From an uncultured Collinsella sp. (lineage in GTDB: Bacteria; Actinomycetota; Coriobacteriia; Coriobacteriales; Coriobacteriaceae), in contig CAUBPS010000013.1 in NCBI GenBank assembly GCA_958437935.1, positions 5,079-69,078 of the forward strand: a DNA stretch of 64,000 nt, read 5' to 3'. Both the position numbers and the translations under genes were made by a program. Positions 7,925 through 16,872 of this stretch are shown here, one piece after another (within the stretch, counting starts at the first letter, position 1; every line of letters begins with the position of its first letter). The notes under the pieces are model-generated. The model did not search any database. It saw nothing but the letters and a program-made list of their open reading frames with translations, and was not told the DNA's origin.

Positions 7925-9508
7925 ATGGGAAAGAAGTTCGATAAGAAGGCCAAGGCCGCCGTGGCAAAAGCCGCCAAGGGCGTCAAGGCTGCTAAAGTCG
8001 ACAAGGCCGTCAAAAAGTTCCGCAAACTCGAGGGCAAGCTGTGGACTCGCGAGTACTTGCTCAAGATTGCCGAGTTCGATGGAGCGACGATTGCTCCCGC
8101 CAACGGCGCCGCGGCCCGCGCCGATGCTATGGGCACCCTTGCTGGCGAGCATCACAAGCTGCTGACCAGCGAGAAGTCCGTTGAGCTCGTGCGCTCGTTA
8201 GCGCGCGAGACGGTTGCAGACGGCAAGATCGACGACCCGCAGCTGCTCGACGAGATCCGCGTGCTCGGCCGCGACCAGCGCGAGGCAAGCGTTATTCCTA
8301 CCGAGGAGGCCGAAGCCTGGACCAGGCTCACCTGCGAGGCCGACGCCGTGTGGCACAAGGCCAAGACGGCCAATGACTGGGCGAGCTTTGAGCCCTATGT
8401 GGATAGAATCGTCGCCCAGCTTAAGCATCAGGCCGAGCTCATGGACCCCAAGCGCGACCCATACGACGTTTGGCTCGACCAGTACGAGCACGGCCTTTCT
8501 GCCAAGAGCTTCGACGCGTTTTGCGAGGAGGTTAAGGCCACGGTCGTGCCGCTCGTGCACGTCATCGGCGAGCGCGGCCAGCAGCCCGCTGCCGACTTTT
8601 TGCGTGCCCGCGTGCCCGAGGCCGCCCAGCGCGCCATGAGCTTTGACCTTATGAAGCTCGTCGGCCTGAACCTGGACGACACCACGCTTGCCTTTACCGA
8701 GCACCCGTTTAGTGAGGGCTTTTCGGTGGGTGACGCGCGCATCGCCACGCACATCTATGAGGACGATTGCATCTCCAACGTCTACAGCATCATCCACGAG
8801 GCCGGCCACGCCATGTACGAGCTGGGCGTGAACCCCGCTTACTCGCGCACGTGCCTGGAGGGCGGCACCTCCATGGGCATCCACGAGAGCCAGAGCCGTT
8901 TCTTTGAGAACACCGTGGGCCGCAGCCGCGCCTTTATGGGCCCGCTGCTCGAGGTGCTGCGCCGTCACGCGCCCGAAGTCTACGGCAACGTAGACGAGGA
9001 TATGCTCTACCACGCCGTGAACATTGCACAGCCGTCGCTGATCCGCACCGAGGCCGACGAGCTCACCTACCCGCTGCACGTTATGGTGCGCTACGAGATC
9101 GAGCGAATGCTGTTTGCCGGCGAGGCCACGGCTAAGGATATCCCCGCGCTCTGGAACCGCTTTATGGACGAGTACCTGGGCATTCCGGTTCCCGACGACA
9201 CGCGCGGCTGCCTACAGGACACGCACTGGAGCGGCGGCTCGTTTGGCTACTTCCCCACCTATGCACTGGGCAGCGCCTACGACGCCATGTTCGTGCCGGC
9301 CATGTGCCGCGACGGCGTCGACCTTACCGGCGCCTGCGCGAGCGGCGACCTGGCACCCGTCCGCGCGTGGCTGGGCGAGCACATTTGGCAGTGGGGCCGT
9401 GCCAAGGACGCGCCGGAACTCATCAAGGGTGCCTGCGGCATGGATTTTGACGCCCGCTACTACTGCAGCTACCTGCAGGACAAGTTCACCACGCTGTACG
9501 AGCTGTAA
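7925..9508 (+). CDS. Carboxypeptidase, M32 family (carboxypeptidase Taq type)
   Basis: Cytosolic zinc metallocarboxypeptidase that removes C-terminal residues from peptides. The zinc motif HEAGH is at residues 291-295 and the third ligand is in HES at 320-322. The family signature IRTEADELTYPLH lies at about 370-382 and the late motif DTHWSGGSFGYFPTYALGS near 435. The start at 7925 has AAGGA upstream; an upstream in-frame ATG at 7892 lacks one. The first 40 residues are unusually rich in Lys and Ala (KKFDKKAKAAVAKAAKG), beyond the normal fold. At 527 residues it is slightly longer than typical members. Transcribed divergently from pheST. Confidence 0.93.
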   Translation: MGKKFDKKAKAAVAKAAKGVKAAKVDKAVKKFRKLEGKLWTREYLLKIAEFDGATIAPANGAAARADAMGTLAGEHHKLLTSEKSVELVRSLARETVADGKIDDPQLLDEIRVLGRDQREASVIPTEEAEAWTRLTCEADAVWHKAKTANDWASFEPYVDRIVAQLKHQAELMDPKRDPYDVWLDQYEHGLSAKSFDAFCEEVKATVVPLVHVIGERGQQPAADFLRARVPEAAQRAMSFDLMKLVGLNLDDTTLAFTEHPFSEGFSVGDARIATHIYEDDCISNVYSIIHEAGHAMYELGVNPAYSRTCLEGGTSMGIHESQSRFFENTVGRSRAFMGPLLEVLRRHAPEVYGNVDEDMLYHAVNIAQPSLIRTEADELTYPLHVMVRYEIERMLFAGEATAKDIPALWNRFMDEYLGIPVPDDTRGCLQDTHWSGGSFGYFPTYALGSAYDAMFVPAMCRDGVDLTGACASGDLAPVRAWLGEHIWQWGRAKDAPELIKGACGMDFDARYYCSYLQDKFTTLYEL

Positions 9509-9609
9509 GGATTGACCAGCACGCCATCGCCAACGCCAACCATGTTGACGCCAATGTCTTGGCAACGTCAGCGAAAACGACCCTAAGCGAGCAAGGTGAC
9601 GTGAAATGA

Positions 9610-9638
9610 AAGGGCGCTGACCTTCTGGTCGCGCCCTT
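9610..9638. terminator. Bidirectional terminator-like hairpin after the M32 gene
   Basis: AAGGGCGC at 9610-9617 pairs with GCGCCCTT at 9631-9638, and GACC/GGTC extends the stem over a TTCT loop. It lies between two convergent genes, the carboxypeptidase and glmM. Confidence 0.6.
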
Positions 9639-9650
9639 GAAATTGAACGT

Positions 9651-9716
9651 CAGATTGCCGCTTGGGGCCGCTTGCAGCGTCGAGCAGTTACGCGGTTTGG
9701 TAAAACCGCGTAACTA
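9651..9716 (-). repeat. 3'-end palindromic element, copy 1 (after glmM)
   Basis: A perfect 12-bp stem: GTTACGCGGTTT at 9687-9698 and AAACCGCGTAAC at 9703-9714 with a 4-base loop, overlapping the glmM stop codon. Beyond it (9651-9686) lies a conserved segment containing CAGATTGCCGCT and CTTGCAGCGTCGA. The same segment recurs at 37734-37768 beside a hairpin with different arms. It may act as a terminator or processing site. Confidence 0.6.
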
Positions 9717-11045
9717 CAGAGCCTCGAGCGCGTTGGCGATGCGCTTCATGGCGGCATCGGCGGATGCTTGGTCCGGCGCCTCGGCCAGCACGCGGATAAC
9801 CGACTCGGTTCCGCTCTTGCGTACGAGCACGCGGCCCTCGCCTGCCAGCGCAGCCTCGGCCTCGGCGATGGCGTTCTGCACGCCCATGTTCTCGAGCGCG
9901 GCGTCCTTATCCGCTACGCGCACGGCAACCTGCGCCTGCGGCAGCAGCTTGCACGGAGCCGTGAGCTGCGAGAGCGTCTCGCGCTCGGCACGAATCACTT
10001 CCATCACGCGCAGCGAAGTCATAATGCCGTCGCCCGTGCGCTCGATATCGCCAAAGATCGTATGGCCCGTCTGCTCGCCGCCCAGGCTGTAGCCGCCCTC
10101 GCGCATCTTGGCGTACACGTGACGGTCGCCCACGCCGCTGGTCACGGCGCTCAGGCCGGCAAGCTCCAGCGACTTGATCAGGCCAAAGTTGCTGGCGATG
10201 GTCGGCACCACGGTACCGCCCGAAAGACGGCCGTGCTTGTTCAAATACACGCCGCACACGTACAGAATCTGGTCGCCGTCGACCACGCGACCGCGCTCGT
10301 CCACGGCCAGGCAGCGGTCGGCATCGCCATCGTAGGCAAAGCCCACGTCCAGGCCCTGCTCCACCACGTGGCGCTGCAGGCGCTCCATATGCGTGGAGCC
10401 GCAGTCGACGTTAATGTTGAAGCCATCGGGCGCGGCGTTGATCACGCGCATATCGGCGCCCAGCGCGTCGAACACCGGCTTGGCGACCGAGGACGCCGAG
10501 CCGTTGGCGCAGTCCAGGCCAATCTTGACGCCCTGCAGCGAAAAGTTCGCGCTCGCGATGAGCGAGGCGATGTAGCGGTTGCGGCCCTGCATGTAGTCCA
10601 CCGTGGCGCCAATGTGGTTGCCCGTGGCCAGCGGCACCTCGATCTTGCCATCGATGTAGTCCTCGATGAGCTCCAGCACGTCCTCGTCCATCTTAAAGCC
10701 GTCGCTGTTGACGAGTTTGATACCGTTATCGCAAAACGGGTTGTGGCTCGCGCTGATCATGATGCCACAATCGAAGCAGCCCTCCACGGTCTGGTGTGCC
10801 ACGCCCGGCGTGGGGATCACGTGCAGCATGTAGGCGTCCGCGCCGCTCGCGACCAGGCCACTCACCAGCGCCGCCTCGAACATATAGCTGGATCGACGCG
10901 TGTCCTTACCTACGATGACGCGTGCCTTGCGCTCGCGATTGGCGCCGTAATACCAGCCCACAAAACGACCGATCTTATAGGCGTGCTCTACCGTCAGCCC
11001 AACGTTGGCCTCGCCGCGAAAGCCGTCGGTGCCAAAGTACTTCAT
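9714..11045 (-). CDS. glmM: Phosphoglucosamine mutase
   Basis: Converts glucosamine-6-phosphate to glucosamine-1-phosphate for peptidoglycan precursor synthesis. The 443 residues begin MKYFGTDGFRG, as in all GlmM proteins. The phosphorylated serine is S100 in GIMISASHNP, the magnesium loop is DGDADR near residue 242, the sugar loop is GEQTGH near residue 325, and the phosphate-binding loop is RKSGTESVIRVL near residue 408. The sugar loop has Thr where GEQSGH is usual, a conservative change. RBS-like GGAGA precedes the ATG. It sits downstream of the DUF4012 gene, separated from it by a terminator. Confidence 0.96.
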   Translation of the reverse strand: MKYFGTDGFRGEANVGLTVEHAYKIGRFVGWYYGANRERKARVIVGKDTRRSSYMFEAALVSGLVASGADAYMLHVIPTPGVAHQTVEGCFDCGIMISASHNPFCDNGIKLVNSDGFKMDEDVLELIEDYIDGKIEVPLATGNHIGATVDYMQGRNRYIASLIASANFSLQGVKIGLDCANGSASSVAKPVFDALGADMRVINAAPDGFNINVDCGSTHMERLQRHVVEQGLDVGFAYDGDADRCLAVDERGRVVDGDQILYVCGVYLNKHGRLSGGTVVPTIASNFGLIKSLELAGLSAVTSGVGDRHVYAKMREGGYSLGGEQTGHTIFGDIERTGDGIMTSLRVMEVIRAERETLSQLTAPCKLLPQAQVAVRVADKDAALENMGVQNAIAEAEAALAGEGRVLVRKSGTESVIRVLAEAPDQASADAAMKRIANALEAL

Positions 11046-11057
11046 GCGCTCTCCTTA

Positions 11058-11091
11058 TAAAAATGGGGCGAACAGATTATCCGTCCGCCCC
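11058..11091 (-). terminator. Terminator after the DUF4012 gene
   Basis: GGGGCG at 11065-11070 pairs with CGCCCC at 11086-11091; on the minus strand an ATTTTT tract follows. It lies between the DUF4012 stop and glmM. Confidence 0.6.
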
Positions 11092-11128
11092 AAAATGGTA
11101 CTCGATTATCTGAACTACCAGAAAAACC

Positions 11129-13441
11129 CTACGCCGAAGCGCTGTCGCGAGCCGCCTGGCATGTAGGAGTCTGGCGCAGCGCAAGCGGCTTGTCTCCCGC
11201 CTCGGCCGACGTGGTCAGCGTATAGGCGATCGTCGTCGTCTCACCCGCGTGCAAGTCAACGGTTCCCGAATAGAAGGGAATGCCATGCCACGTGGCAGCG
11301 CCAAGCCCAAACTGGGTGCCCTCGACGGTAAGGTCCGAGATGTTGCCACCCGTCGGGGCGAACAGCGAGACATTCAGGCGCTCGTCATCACGCGCGGCAT
11401 CGGGTGCGCTCGCTGCAACGTAGTCGGGCAGCTTGCCGGCCTCTTCCTGCGTCATGATGTTCGTCAGGGTAACGGTGATGCGATACGAGCACGTGCCGTC
11501 GCCGTTCTTGACGCCCTGGCCAATCTGCGTATCGGCGTTCAGGTACCAGTCGAGCTTGGAGAAGCTCAGGTTGTTAAAGTAAACGCCGGCAACGGGATCG
11601 GCACTCGGATCATCCGGATCGGGTAGCGAAGCGTCAATGCCCGTCTCTTTGATGGCATTCTGCTCATCATCGTTTCTCATCCAAGCAATCAGACGGCCCT
11701 CTTCGGCACCGCGCTCGAATGCACCGACAAGCTTTGTAACGTCGACGTCACCGATGCCACCGAGAATCTTGTCGAAGGCGGCGCTGGCAACAGCCGCAAA
11801 GATGCCGTCCGATTCCTCGACCGGATAGTTCCAATACACATCGTGCATGAGAACCTTCGCCGCGTTGGTACCGTCGACGACCGTACCATCGGGCAGCGAG
11901 ACATTACCGACAAGGCCCAGCAGGTACTGCAAGAACACAGGATCGATGCCGACGACGCCATCAACGTCCTGCCCATATTGGGACTTCCACAGCGCGGCGA
12001 CACGCTGCGAGTTGCGGGGCCAATCGGGCGAATAGGTATTGCCCGAGTTGTACAGGTTACTGTGGTTGCCGAACAGCGCCTCATCCTCTTCGTCGACGCT
12101 CTCGACTGCCTCATCCTCGCTGAGTCCAATGCGGGGAACAAACTCGCCAATCGACATCTGGCCGTCGGTAACCGAAATCAGACCCTGCGAGCCGCCAAAG
12201 CCGCCGCAGGCACGAATCTCAACATTGTTCATGGCATACACGAGGTAGTTGCGCGTCTGGCCGTTGGCGCCGAGCATCTGGGGAAGGACGGGGGCGACTT
12301 TCTCCGCCGCATCGACCGCGCCGTTGAGGGTGGCAAAGCCGTCCTTGGCCTTATCAACCAGCTCGGTCACCTGAGAAATATGCGTATCGCCAATACCCTG
12401 GATCTTCTCGTTGGCGCTCTTGAACACCTTCGAGCTGCTGGAAAGCGAATCGGCGACCGCCTGCAGCGCAGACACGTTAATCATGCCGTCCTGGAACAGC
12501 TTGCCGGGCGTGGCCTGCGAAAGGTTGTCGGCCATGGGAACCAGTGCATTGCTCGAAACATCGGACAGGGCGTCGATCATGGTACGGGCCGCGTTGATGT
12601 CGCTGCCGTACACCGGAATAAACGAAGCCGCCGTCCACAGCGGGCTCGAGGTCTCCGCCTTCATGCTATTGCAGAGCTCGTCGATCTTCTTAGCATCGTC
12701 GGGCAGCGTCGAAAAATCGCCCGACGTGACCTTGTCCTTAAGGCCGCCGACAATCTCGACAGCCTCCTTCGCTTCGCCCTTTACGGTCTTTGCCGAGTTG
12801 AGCAGCATAAAGCCACTCGCACCAAGCGCAACGAGAAGCACCGCGACAACGGCGGCGACAACGGCGCCAACATGGCGCTTCTTGCGCTCGCCCTTGCGAT
12901 GGCGATGACGGACCAGACCGTCAGAGGTCGAACTCGACGAAGCGTCGCTACCGTAGTTCAAGCCAAAATCGTAATAATCTTCCTTGGAACCCGAGCCCGC
13001 AAACTCGGCACCGCTATCATCCAGGCGGGCGAACGTGCCAGTCTCGGAGGCGCCGGTGTAGATCGTGCCAAGGTTACCCGTAAGCCCCGCGCCACCGGCA
13101 GAGGGAGTATTGTTGGCGGCCTTGCCGGCATTAACGTTGCCGGCGGCATTCGCGGCGTTGGTAGCACCTGCGTTGTTCGCGGGTACCGAAGGAGCCCCAC
13201 TCGGCTGCGACGTGGAGGTTGCACCGCCCGCAAAGACATTCCCTCTTGCACGGCCGGTCTTTTTTGCCTTTTGTGACTGCTCGTACAGGGCGGTAAACAT
13301 CGCCGTCTCGCCCGGGGACACGCGCTTACCGGAACCGCCCTGTCCAGCGCCGCCCGGCGTGCCGGCCTTACCAGCCCCGTTCGGACGCGGCGGAACTGCA
13401 GGACGGCCGCTATCGCTGCCCTTAAAGTGATTACCAGCCAT
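11129..13441 (-). CDS. DUF4012 membrane-anchored extracellular protein
   Basis: 770 residues. An N-terminal cytosolic tail of about 220 residues is rich in Gly, Pro, Ala and Asn, followed by a basic stretch (RHRHRKGERKKRH) and a membrane helix near 225-250 (VGAVVAAVVAVLLVALGASG). The large external domain contains NYLVYAMNNVEIRACGGFGGSQG near residues 400-420, the hallmark of DUF4012. DUF4012 proteins occur in Actinobacteria and Firmicutes near envelope polysaccharide genes; their function is unproven. The start at 13441 has GAGGAT about 8 bases upstream; an ATG 27 bases earlier does not. Topology suggests a cell-wall-facing domain. Confidence 0.85.
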   Translation of the reverse strand: MAGNHFKGSDSGRPAVPPRPNGAGKAGTPGGAGQGGSGKRVSPGETAMFTALYEQSQKAKKTGRARGNVFAGGATSTSQPSGAPSVPANNAGATNAANAAGNVNAGKAANNTPSAGGAGLTGNLGTIYTGASETGTFARLDDSGAEFAGSGSKEDYYDFGLNYGSDASSSSTSDGLVRHRHRKGERKKRHVGAVVAAVVAVLLVALGASGFMLLNSAKTVKGEAKEAVEIVGGLKDKVTSGDFSTLPDDAKKIDELCNSMKAETSSPLWTAASFIPVYGSDINAARTMIDALSDVSSNALVPMADNLSQATPGKLFQDGMINVSALQAVADSLSSSSKVFKSANEKIQGIGDTHISQVTELVDKAKDGFATLNGAVDAAEKVAPVLPQMLGANGQTRNYLVYAMNNVEIRACGGFGGSQGLISVTDGQMSIGEFVPRIGLSEDEAVESVDEEDEALFGNHSNLYNSGNTYSPDWPRNSQRVAALWKSQYGQDVDGVVGIDPVFLQYLLGLVGNVSLPDGTVVDGTNAAKVLMHDVYWNYPVEESDGIFAAVASAAFDKILGGIGDVDVTKLVGAFERGAEEGRLIAWMRNDDEQNAIKETGIDASLPDPDDPSADPVAGVYFNNLSFSKLDWYLNADTQIGQGVKNGDGTCSYRITVTLTNIMTQEEAGKLPDYVAASAPDAARDDERLNVSLFAPTGGNISDLTVEGTQFGLGAATWHGIPFYSGTVDLHAGETTTIAYTLTTSAEAGDKPLALRQTPTCQAARDSASA

Positions 13442-13590
13442 AAAGAAATCCTCGCAATTGAGTCGCAATGAAAAAGTCCATAACGTTACTAGTTTATGGC
13501 ATTTTGGGCATCGACAGCTAAACTCCAGACACGGACATCAATTGGCGAAAATGCGGCACAACACCTTTTCCGTCTTGGCGGCGGCGCCAG

Positions 13591-14613
13591 CTACACCGTG
13601 AGGAACATCATCACGATGATCATGGCAAAGCCGATAAGGTCGGTCGGCAAAAACACCGTGCCCAGCATAACGGCGCTGGTGATGGTCGCCGAAACCGGCT
13701 CCACAGTTCCGATGAGACTCGCACACACCGAGCCGATATCCTTAACGCCCTGCATATAGAGCATGTAAGCAAAAAACGAGCCGATAACCACGAACACCGC
13801 GAGCGCCTCGACGCCGGCAGCGTCGAGCGCCGGCATATGCGCCCAGGGCTGCACGAAGATGCACGAGACCACACCCGCCGTGAGCATAGCCGAACCCGTG
13901 ACGATGGGGCTGCCGTATTCGGGCAGAATCTTAGCGGGGATCACTGCCATGCAGGTGGCGCTGACCGCACACATAAGGCCCGCGATCAGGCCGAGCGGCG
14001 AGATGTTCAGGCTGGTGGGGTCCCCGCCGGTAGCGATTAAAAAGGTGCCGCCGAGGGCCAAGCCGATGCCGACCGCCTCGCGCACGCGCGGCATGCGGCG
14101 ATCGACCACACAGGTGTAGCCCATGATGATGACCAGCTGCAGGCATTGAAGCACCGTCGCCGTTCCGGCGTTGGTCAGGCGCACGGCCGAAAGATAGCAA
14201 AACTGATTGAACAGCAAGCCAAAGGCGGTAAAGAGCAGCAGCTGCTTGCGGTCGGCAGGCGTGGTCCAGAGCTTGACCAGGCGCGCGCAATCGCGCGTGA
14301 CGACCACGACCATAAACAGCAGGCCGGCGAGAATCTGGCGCACGCTCATGAGCCACAGGGTATCGACGTGGTAGGTATCGAACAGAAAGCTCGCACTGGT
14401 GCCCGAGAAGCCCCAAAACGAACCGCCCACCAGCGTAGCCAAGACACCCGTGATCATCTTGCGCGTCGAAGCGCTGTTCAGGCGCTCGCGCCAAGCGCGG
14501 CGGGTGCTACGGCTGAGCTCATCGGTGCCCTCGGGCACATCAATGTTCGATATATCGGTCATCGGCACCGAAGCCCCTGCGCCTTCGACCTGCTCGACAC
14601 GCTCTTTGCTCAT
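13591..14613 (-). CDS. EamA/DMT family transporter
   Basis: 340-residue membrane protein with about ten hydrophobic helices arranged as two EamA repeats. The first begins near residue 55 (MITGVLATLVGGSFWGFSGT), the second near residue 195 (LIAGLMCAVSATCMAV). The family exports or takes up small metabolites such as amino acids and nucleobases; the substrate here cannot be read from sequence. A 45-residue hydrophilic N-terminal tail precedes the first helix. The start at 14613 is supported by GAGGGAG upstream; the frame extends upstream but into non-coding sequence. A second, diverged EamA gene lies at 44596-45714. Confidence 0.88.
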   Translation of the reverse strand: MSKERVEQVEGAGASVPMTDISNIDVPEGTDELSRSTRRAWRERLNSASTRKMITGVLATLVGGSFWGFSGTSASFLFDTYHVDTLWLMSVRQILAGLLFMVVVVTRDCARLVKLWTTPADRKQLLLFTAFGLLFNQFCYLSAVRLTNAGTATVLQCLQLVIIMGYTCVVDRRMPRVREAVGIGLALGGTFLIATGGDPTSLNISPLGLIAGLMCAVSATCMAVIPAKILPEYGSPIVTGSAMLTAGVVSCIFVQPWAHMPALDAAGVEALAVFVVIGSFFAYMLYMQGVKDIGSVCASLIGTVEPVSATITSAVMLGTVFLPTDLIGFAMIIVMMFLTV

Positions 14614-14844
14614 TCCACTCCCTCGAAGCAGCCTGGAAACAATTCGGCTTACCTTACCACGGCAAAGGCACCAGCCGAAGGCTTGTCCGTTTATCGGTAG
14701 GACAATTCCGCAGGCGTCTTTCCATAGCTCGACACCGCAACGGCCTTGCATTATGCGACAGCCAAATCGCGGCAGCAGGCTCTTTTGAAATGGATATGAC
14801 AAGACCCCCGAATTCCACAATGTAAGCGATTTTTAAAAATGTTC
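14614..14844. other. Intergenic region upstream of the EamA gene
   Basis: About 230 bases between the EamA start and the tRNA-Val promoter. No gene with coding character is seen. It should hold the minus-strand promoter of the EamA gene, but I see no convincing box pair. Confidence 0.4.
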
Positions 14845-14873
14845 TTGCCACCGAGTTCAGGCTCCGTTATATT
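14845..14873 (+). promoter_or_regulatory. Promoter of tRNA-Val
   Basis: TTGCCA at 14845-14850 and TATATT at 14868-14873 with a 17-base spacer, ending 29 bases before the tRNA. This is a near-consensus vegetative promoter. Confidence 0.7.
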
Positions 14874-14902
14874 ATCCCTTGCGCGCTTGCGCACCCTTGA
14901 TC

Positions 14903-14977
14903 GGGCGTTTAGCTCAGGGGGAGAGCGCTTCCCTGACACGGAAGAGGTCAGAAGTTCAAATCTTCTAACGCCCACCA
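14903..14977 (+). tRNA. tRNA-Val (GAC anticodon)
   Basis: Cloverleaf: acceptor GGGCGTT pairs with AACGCCC, the D arm contains TAGCTCAG, the anticodon arm CTTCC-CTGACAC-GGAAG gives anticodon GAC, and the T arm is AGAAG-TTCAAAT-CTTCT. CCA is encoded. It has its own promoter upstream and a terminator a few bases downstream, so it is a single-gene unit. Confidence 0.95.
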
Positions 14978-14985
14978 AATGTTCG

Positions 14986-15022
14986 CAGCTCAGAGGCTAT
15001 GTCCTCTGGGCTGTTTTGTTTT
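14986..15022 (+). terminator. Terminator of tRNA-Val
   Basis: CAGCTCAGAGG at 14986-14996 pairs (one G-T) with CCTCTGGGCTG at 15003-15013 and is followed by TTTTGTTTT. Confidence 0.85.
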
Positions 15023-15028
15023 ATGTCG

Positions 15029-15229
15029 CTAAATCCGCTGGCAGTTCCAACCGTCATCGCAACGCAACATCAATTCACCTGACGAATGGCAGCCAAACAT
15101 ATTCAATACCCCAACATCAACAATAGCCAGGCACAAAACTGCGCCGCAAGCTGCTCCAACCGCCCAACTGGCCAAAAGCCGACCATCTACTTGCCGATCT
15201 ATCCATCGGCATAACCAATCAGTCCGCAC
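15029..15229 (-). CDS. Possible small membrane protein
   Basis: 66 codons from a GTG with a weak GAGAAG ribosome site. The translation has a basic N terminus (WLCRWIDRQVDGR), one clear hydrophobic helix at about residues 19-44 and a Cys-containing tail (CHSSGELMLRCDDGWNC). I do not recognise it. It occupies an otherwise empty 330-base gap, opposite in strand to the next gene. It could equally be chance; the helix and lack of a competing gene are the only support. Confidence 0.35.
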   Translation of the reverse strand: MRTDWLCRWIDRQVDGRLLASWAVGAACGAVLCLAIVDVGVLNMFGCHSSGELMLRCDDGWNCQRI

Positions 15230-15312
15230 CGCAACTTCTCAGCAAAACGCCGCGATGTCTGCGCCCTGCGGTATCCTTGAGCCACTTGCACCTGCAGCAC
15301 CAAGGAGCCGCC

Positions 15313-15999
15313 ATGCGCACCGAGCTCAATGTCCCCTTTTCGCACAAAGAAGAAGCCAAGGCGCTGGGCGCCAAATGGGACCGGACCAAGAAGATCTGGT
15401 ATGTACCCAGCGGCGTCAACCCCGAGCCCTTTGCCGAGTGGCTGCCCGGTGTTGACCGATCCGACCCCTCAGCGCCGTATATATATCTAGTACTGGGCAA
15501 GCGCGAGTGCTGGAAATGCCACGAAGAGACCTCGGTCGCGGCCTTCGGCATTCCCTATCGAACCGATGACGACAAGGGCATCGCCATTGCGCACGCGCCC
15601 AACGAAGCCGGGCACATTGCCATCGACACGGCCAACGCCAACGCACTCGCCATCGTGCCCGCTCTTGGCTGCGTGCCGGGCGAGATCCGCGACTATCTTT
15701 CTAAGCGCTGCGGCTACAAGCCCGTAGGCGCGCGAGCCTCCAAAGCCCCGTCGCTCGGCAACACGTGCACCAGTTGCGACGCGCTGCAAGGCAGCCGCTA
15801 TCTGTTCGAGGAGCCCTCGTCCCCGTTTGCCCTCACCGCCATCAACAAACTGCCGGCACTGGAGTTTGTGCGCGTCGAAGTTGCCGGCGTCTTTGGCGTC
15901 CCGGCCACACGCACCGACTTTGACCAGGCGCTCTTTACCTGGGCACGCGACCATCACGCCGAGTTCCACAAGCAGCTTGGTGAGGGGATTTATTTATAG
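15313..15999 (+). CDS. DUF5710-domain protein of unknown function
   Basis: 228 residues. The first 45 (RTELNVPFSHKEEAKALGAKWDRTKKIWYVP, shown in part: LNVPFSHKEEAKALGAKWD) match the DUF5710 type module. That module recurs in plasmid primases and other DNA-associated proteins and probably acts as a small binding domain. A CWKCHEE motif near residue 62 and a CTSC pair near residue 155 could bind zinc. The remainder is not recognised. AAGGAG lies directly upstream of the ATG at 15313. It begins a short run of orphan genes (15.3-17.4 kb) with no obvious metabolic partner. Confidence 0.7.
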   Translation: MRTELNVPFSHKEEAKALGAKWDRTKKIWYVPSGVNPEPFAEWLPGVDRSDPSAPYIYLVLGKRECWKCHEETSVAAFGIPYRTDDDKGIAIAHAPNEAGHIAIDTANANALAIVPALGCVPGEIRDYLSKRCGYKPVGARASKAPSLGNTCTSCDALQGSRYLFEEPSSPFALTAINKLPALEFVRVEVAGVFGVPATRTDFDQALFTWARDHHAEFHKQLGEGIYL

Positions 16000-16037
16000 G
16001 GACAGAGATGCCTTCACAGCCAGCTCCTCCGCATCAC

Positions 16038-16322
16038 CTATCCCTCGTCGCCGGCGTCGTACACGATATCGAGGCCACAAACAGGGCATTTCTCCTGATA
16101 CACCGGCATATGAACGCCCGTCCGTTTTCTCACTTCGTCGCTAAGTCTGTCGCGCGCATCGATGAACCGAATGTCGAGGCACGGTATTTGCGAGCCGCAG
16201 CAAGGACAGGCGACGACAAACGACCCGCAATCAACTTCTACGCTCGGAAACATTTTGTTGTCTATAAGGGCACACGGCAGTTTTCCGTACTTCCCCATCG
16301 CAATATCGCCTCGCCAGCTCAT
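16038..16322 (-). CDS. Small zinc-ribbon-like protein
   Basis: 94 residues from an ATG with AGGGGAG upstream. It has two CxxC knuckles: CPCC near residue 41 and CPVC near residue 81. Their spacing suits a zinc ribbon. The rest is polar with no helix for the membrane. Not recognised as a named family. It follows the next small gene (16445-16861) on the same strand, about 120 bases away, so the two may be co-expressed. Confidence 0.5.
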   Translation of the reverse strand: MSWRGDIAMGKYGKLPCALIDNKMFPSVEVDCGSFVVACPCCGSQIPCLDIRFIDARDRLSDEVRKRTGVHMPVYQEKCPVCGLDIVYDAGDEG

Positions 16323-16444
16323 ACACGCTCCCCTCTCGCTATACAAATCAGGAAGAGCATGCACCAGCAGGCGTGCGCGAGATTGCATCGCCGCGCGATC
16401 CGATCAAACAACACGATCGTAAAAGACCGCCAAAGCCAAATACG

Positions 16445-16861
16445 CTAATACGGCAGAGGCCCCGCCTTTTCACGCTTCTTTTCCGAGTGATCGAACTCAA
16501 TGCGATGGGCCTCAAGAAACACCGTATTGGGTCCAAACCATCCGTTTTCGGGCTCGAACCGTTCAACAAACGCAAGGCCGAGCACCTTGTAGCCCACCTC
16601 GGTTGCAAATATGACTCCGACTGGAATGCCACATTCCGTGCAGTTGAGCATTTTACGGTTGTAATTCTGGTCTCGAAAACCAACGGTACCCGGCGCTTGA
16701 ACCGAATACTTAATGACCCACGTACCATCGTCCAAATAGAGCGGAGGCACATTGTTGATGCTCTCGGTTTGCCGCTGGCGCACTTGTACCCCGCTACCCC
16801 ACTCCCCTGTATACTGATGTAGCACGTGTTTCATCCGGGCTTGTTGGGCCGGATTGTTCAT
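16445..16861 (-). CDS. Hypothetical protein, 138 residues
   Basis: Composition looks coding (VGVIFATEVGYKVLGLAFVE) and a CTEC pair occurs near residue 74. I do not recognise the family. No ribosome site is visible before the ATG at 16861 or the in-frame ATG at 16834, so the start is uncertain. Its 5' end lies only 11 bases from the start of the divergent gene at 16873, so the two must share an overlapping promoter region. The opposite-strand frame here is judged a shadow. Confidence 0.5.
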   Translation of the reverse strand: MNNPAQQARMKHVLHQYTGEWGSGVQVRQRQTESINNVPPLYLDDGTWVIKYSVQAPGTVGFRDQNYNRKMLNCTECGIPVGVIFATEVGYKVLGLAFVERFEPENGWFGPNTVFLEAHRIEFDHSEKKREKAGPLPY

Positions 16862-16872
16862 GGGAGGTTCTT

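Noticed and set aside
11843..13276. 477-codon open frame opposite the DUF4012 gene
   Set aside because: No recognisable motifs and shadow composition; DUF4012 motifs support the minus strand.
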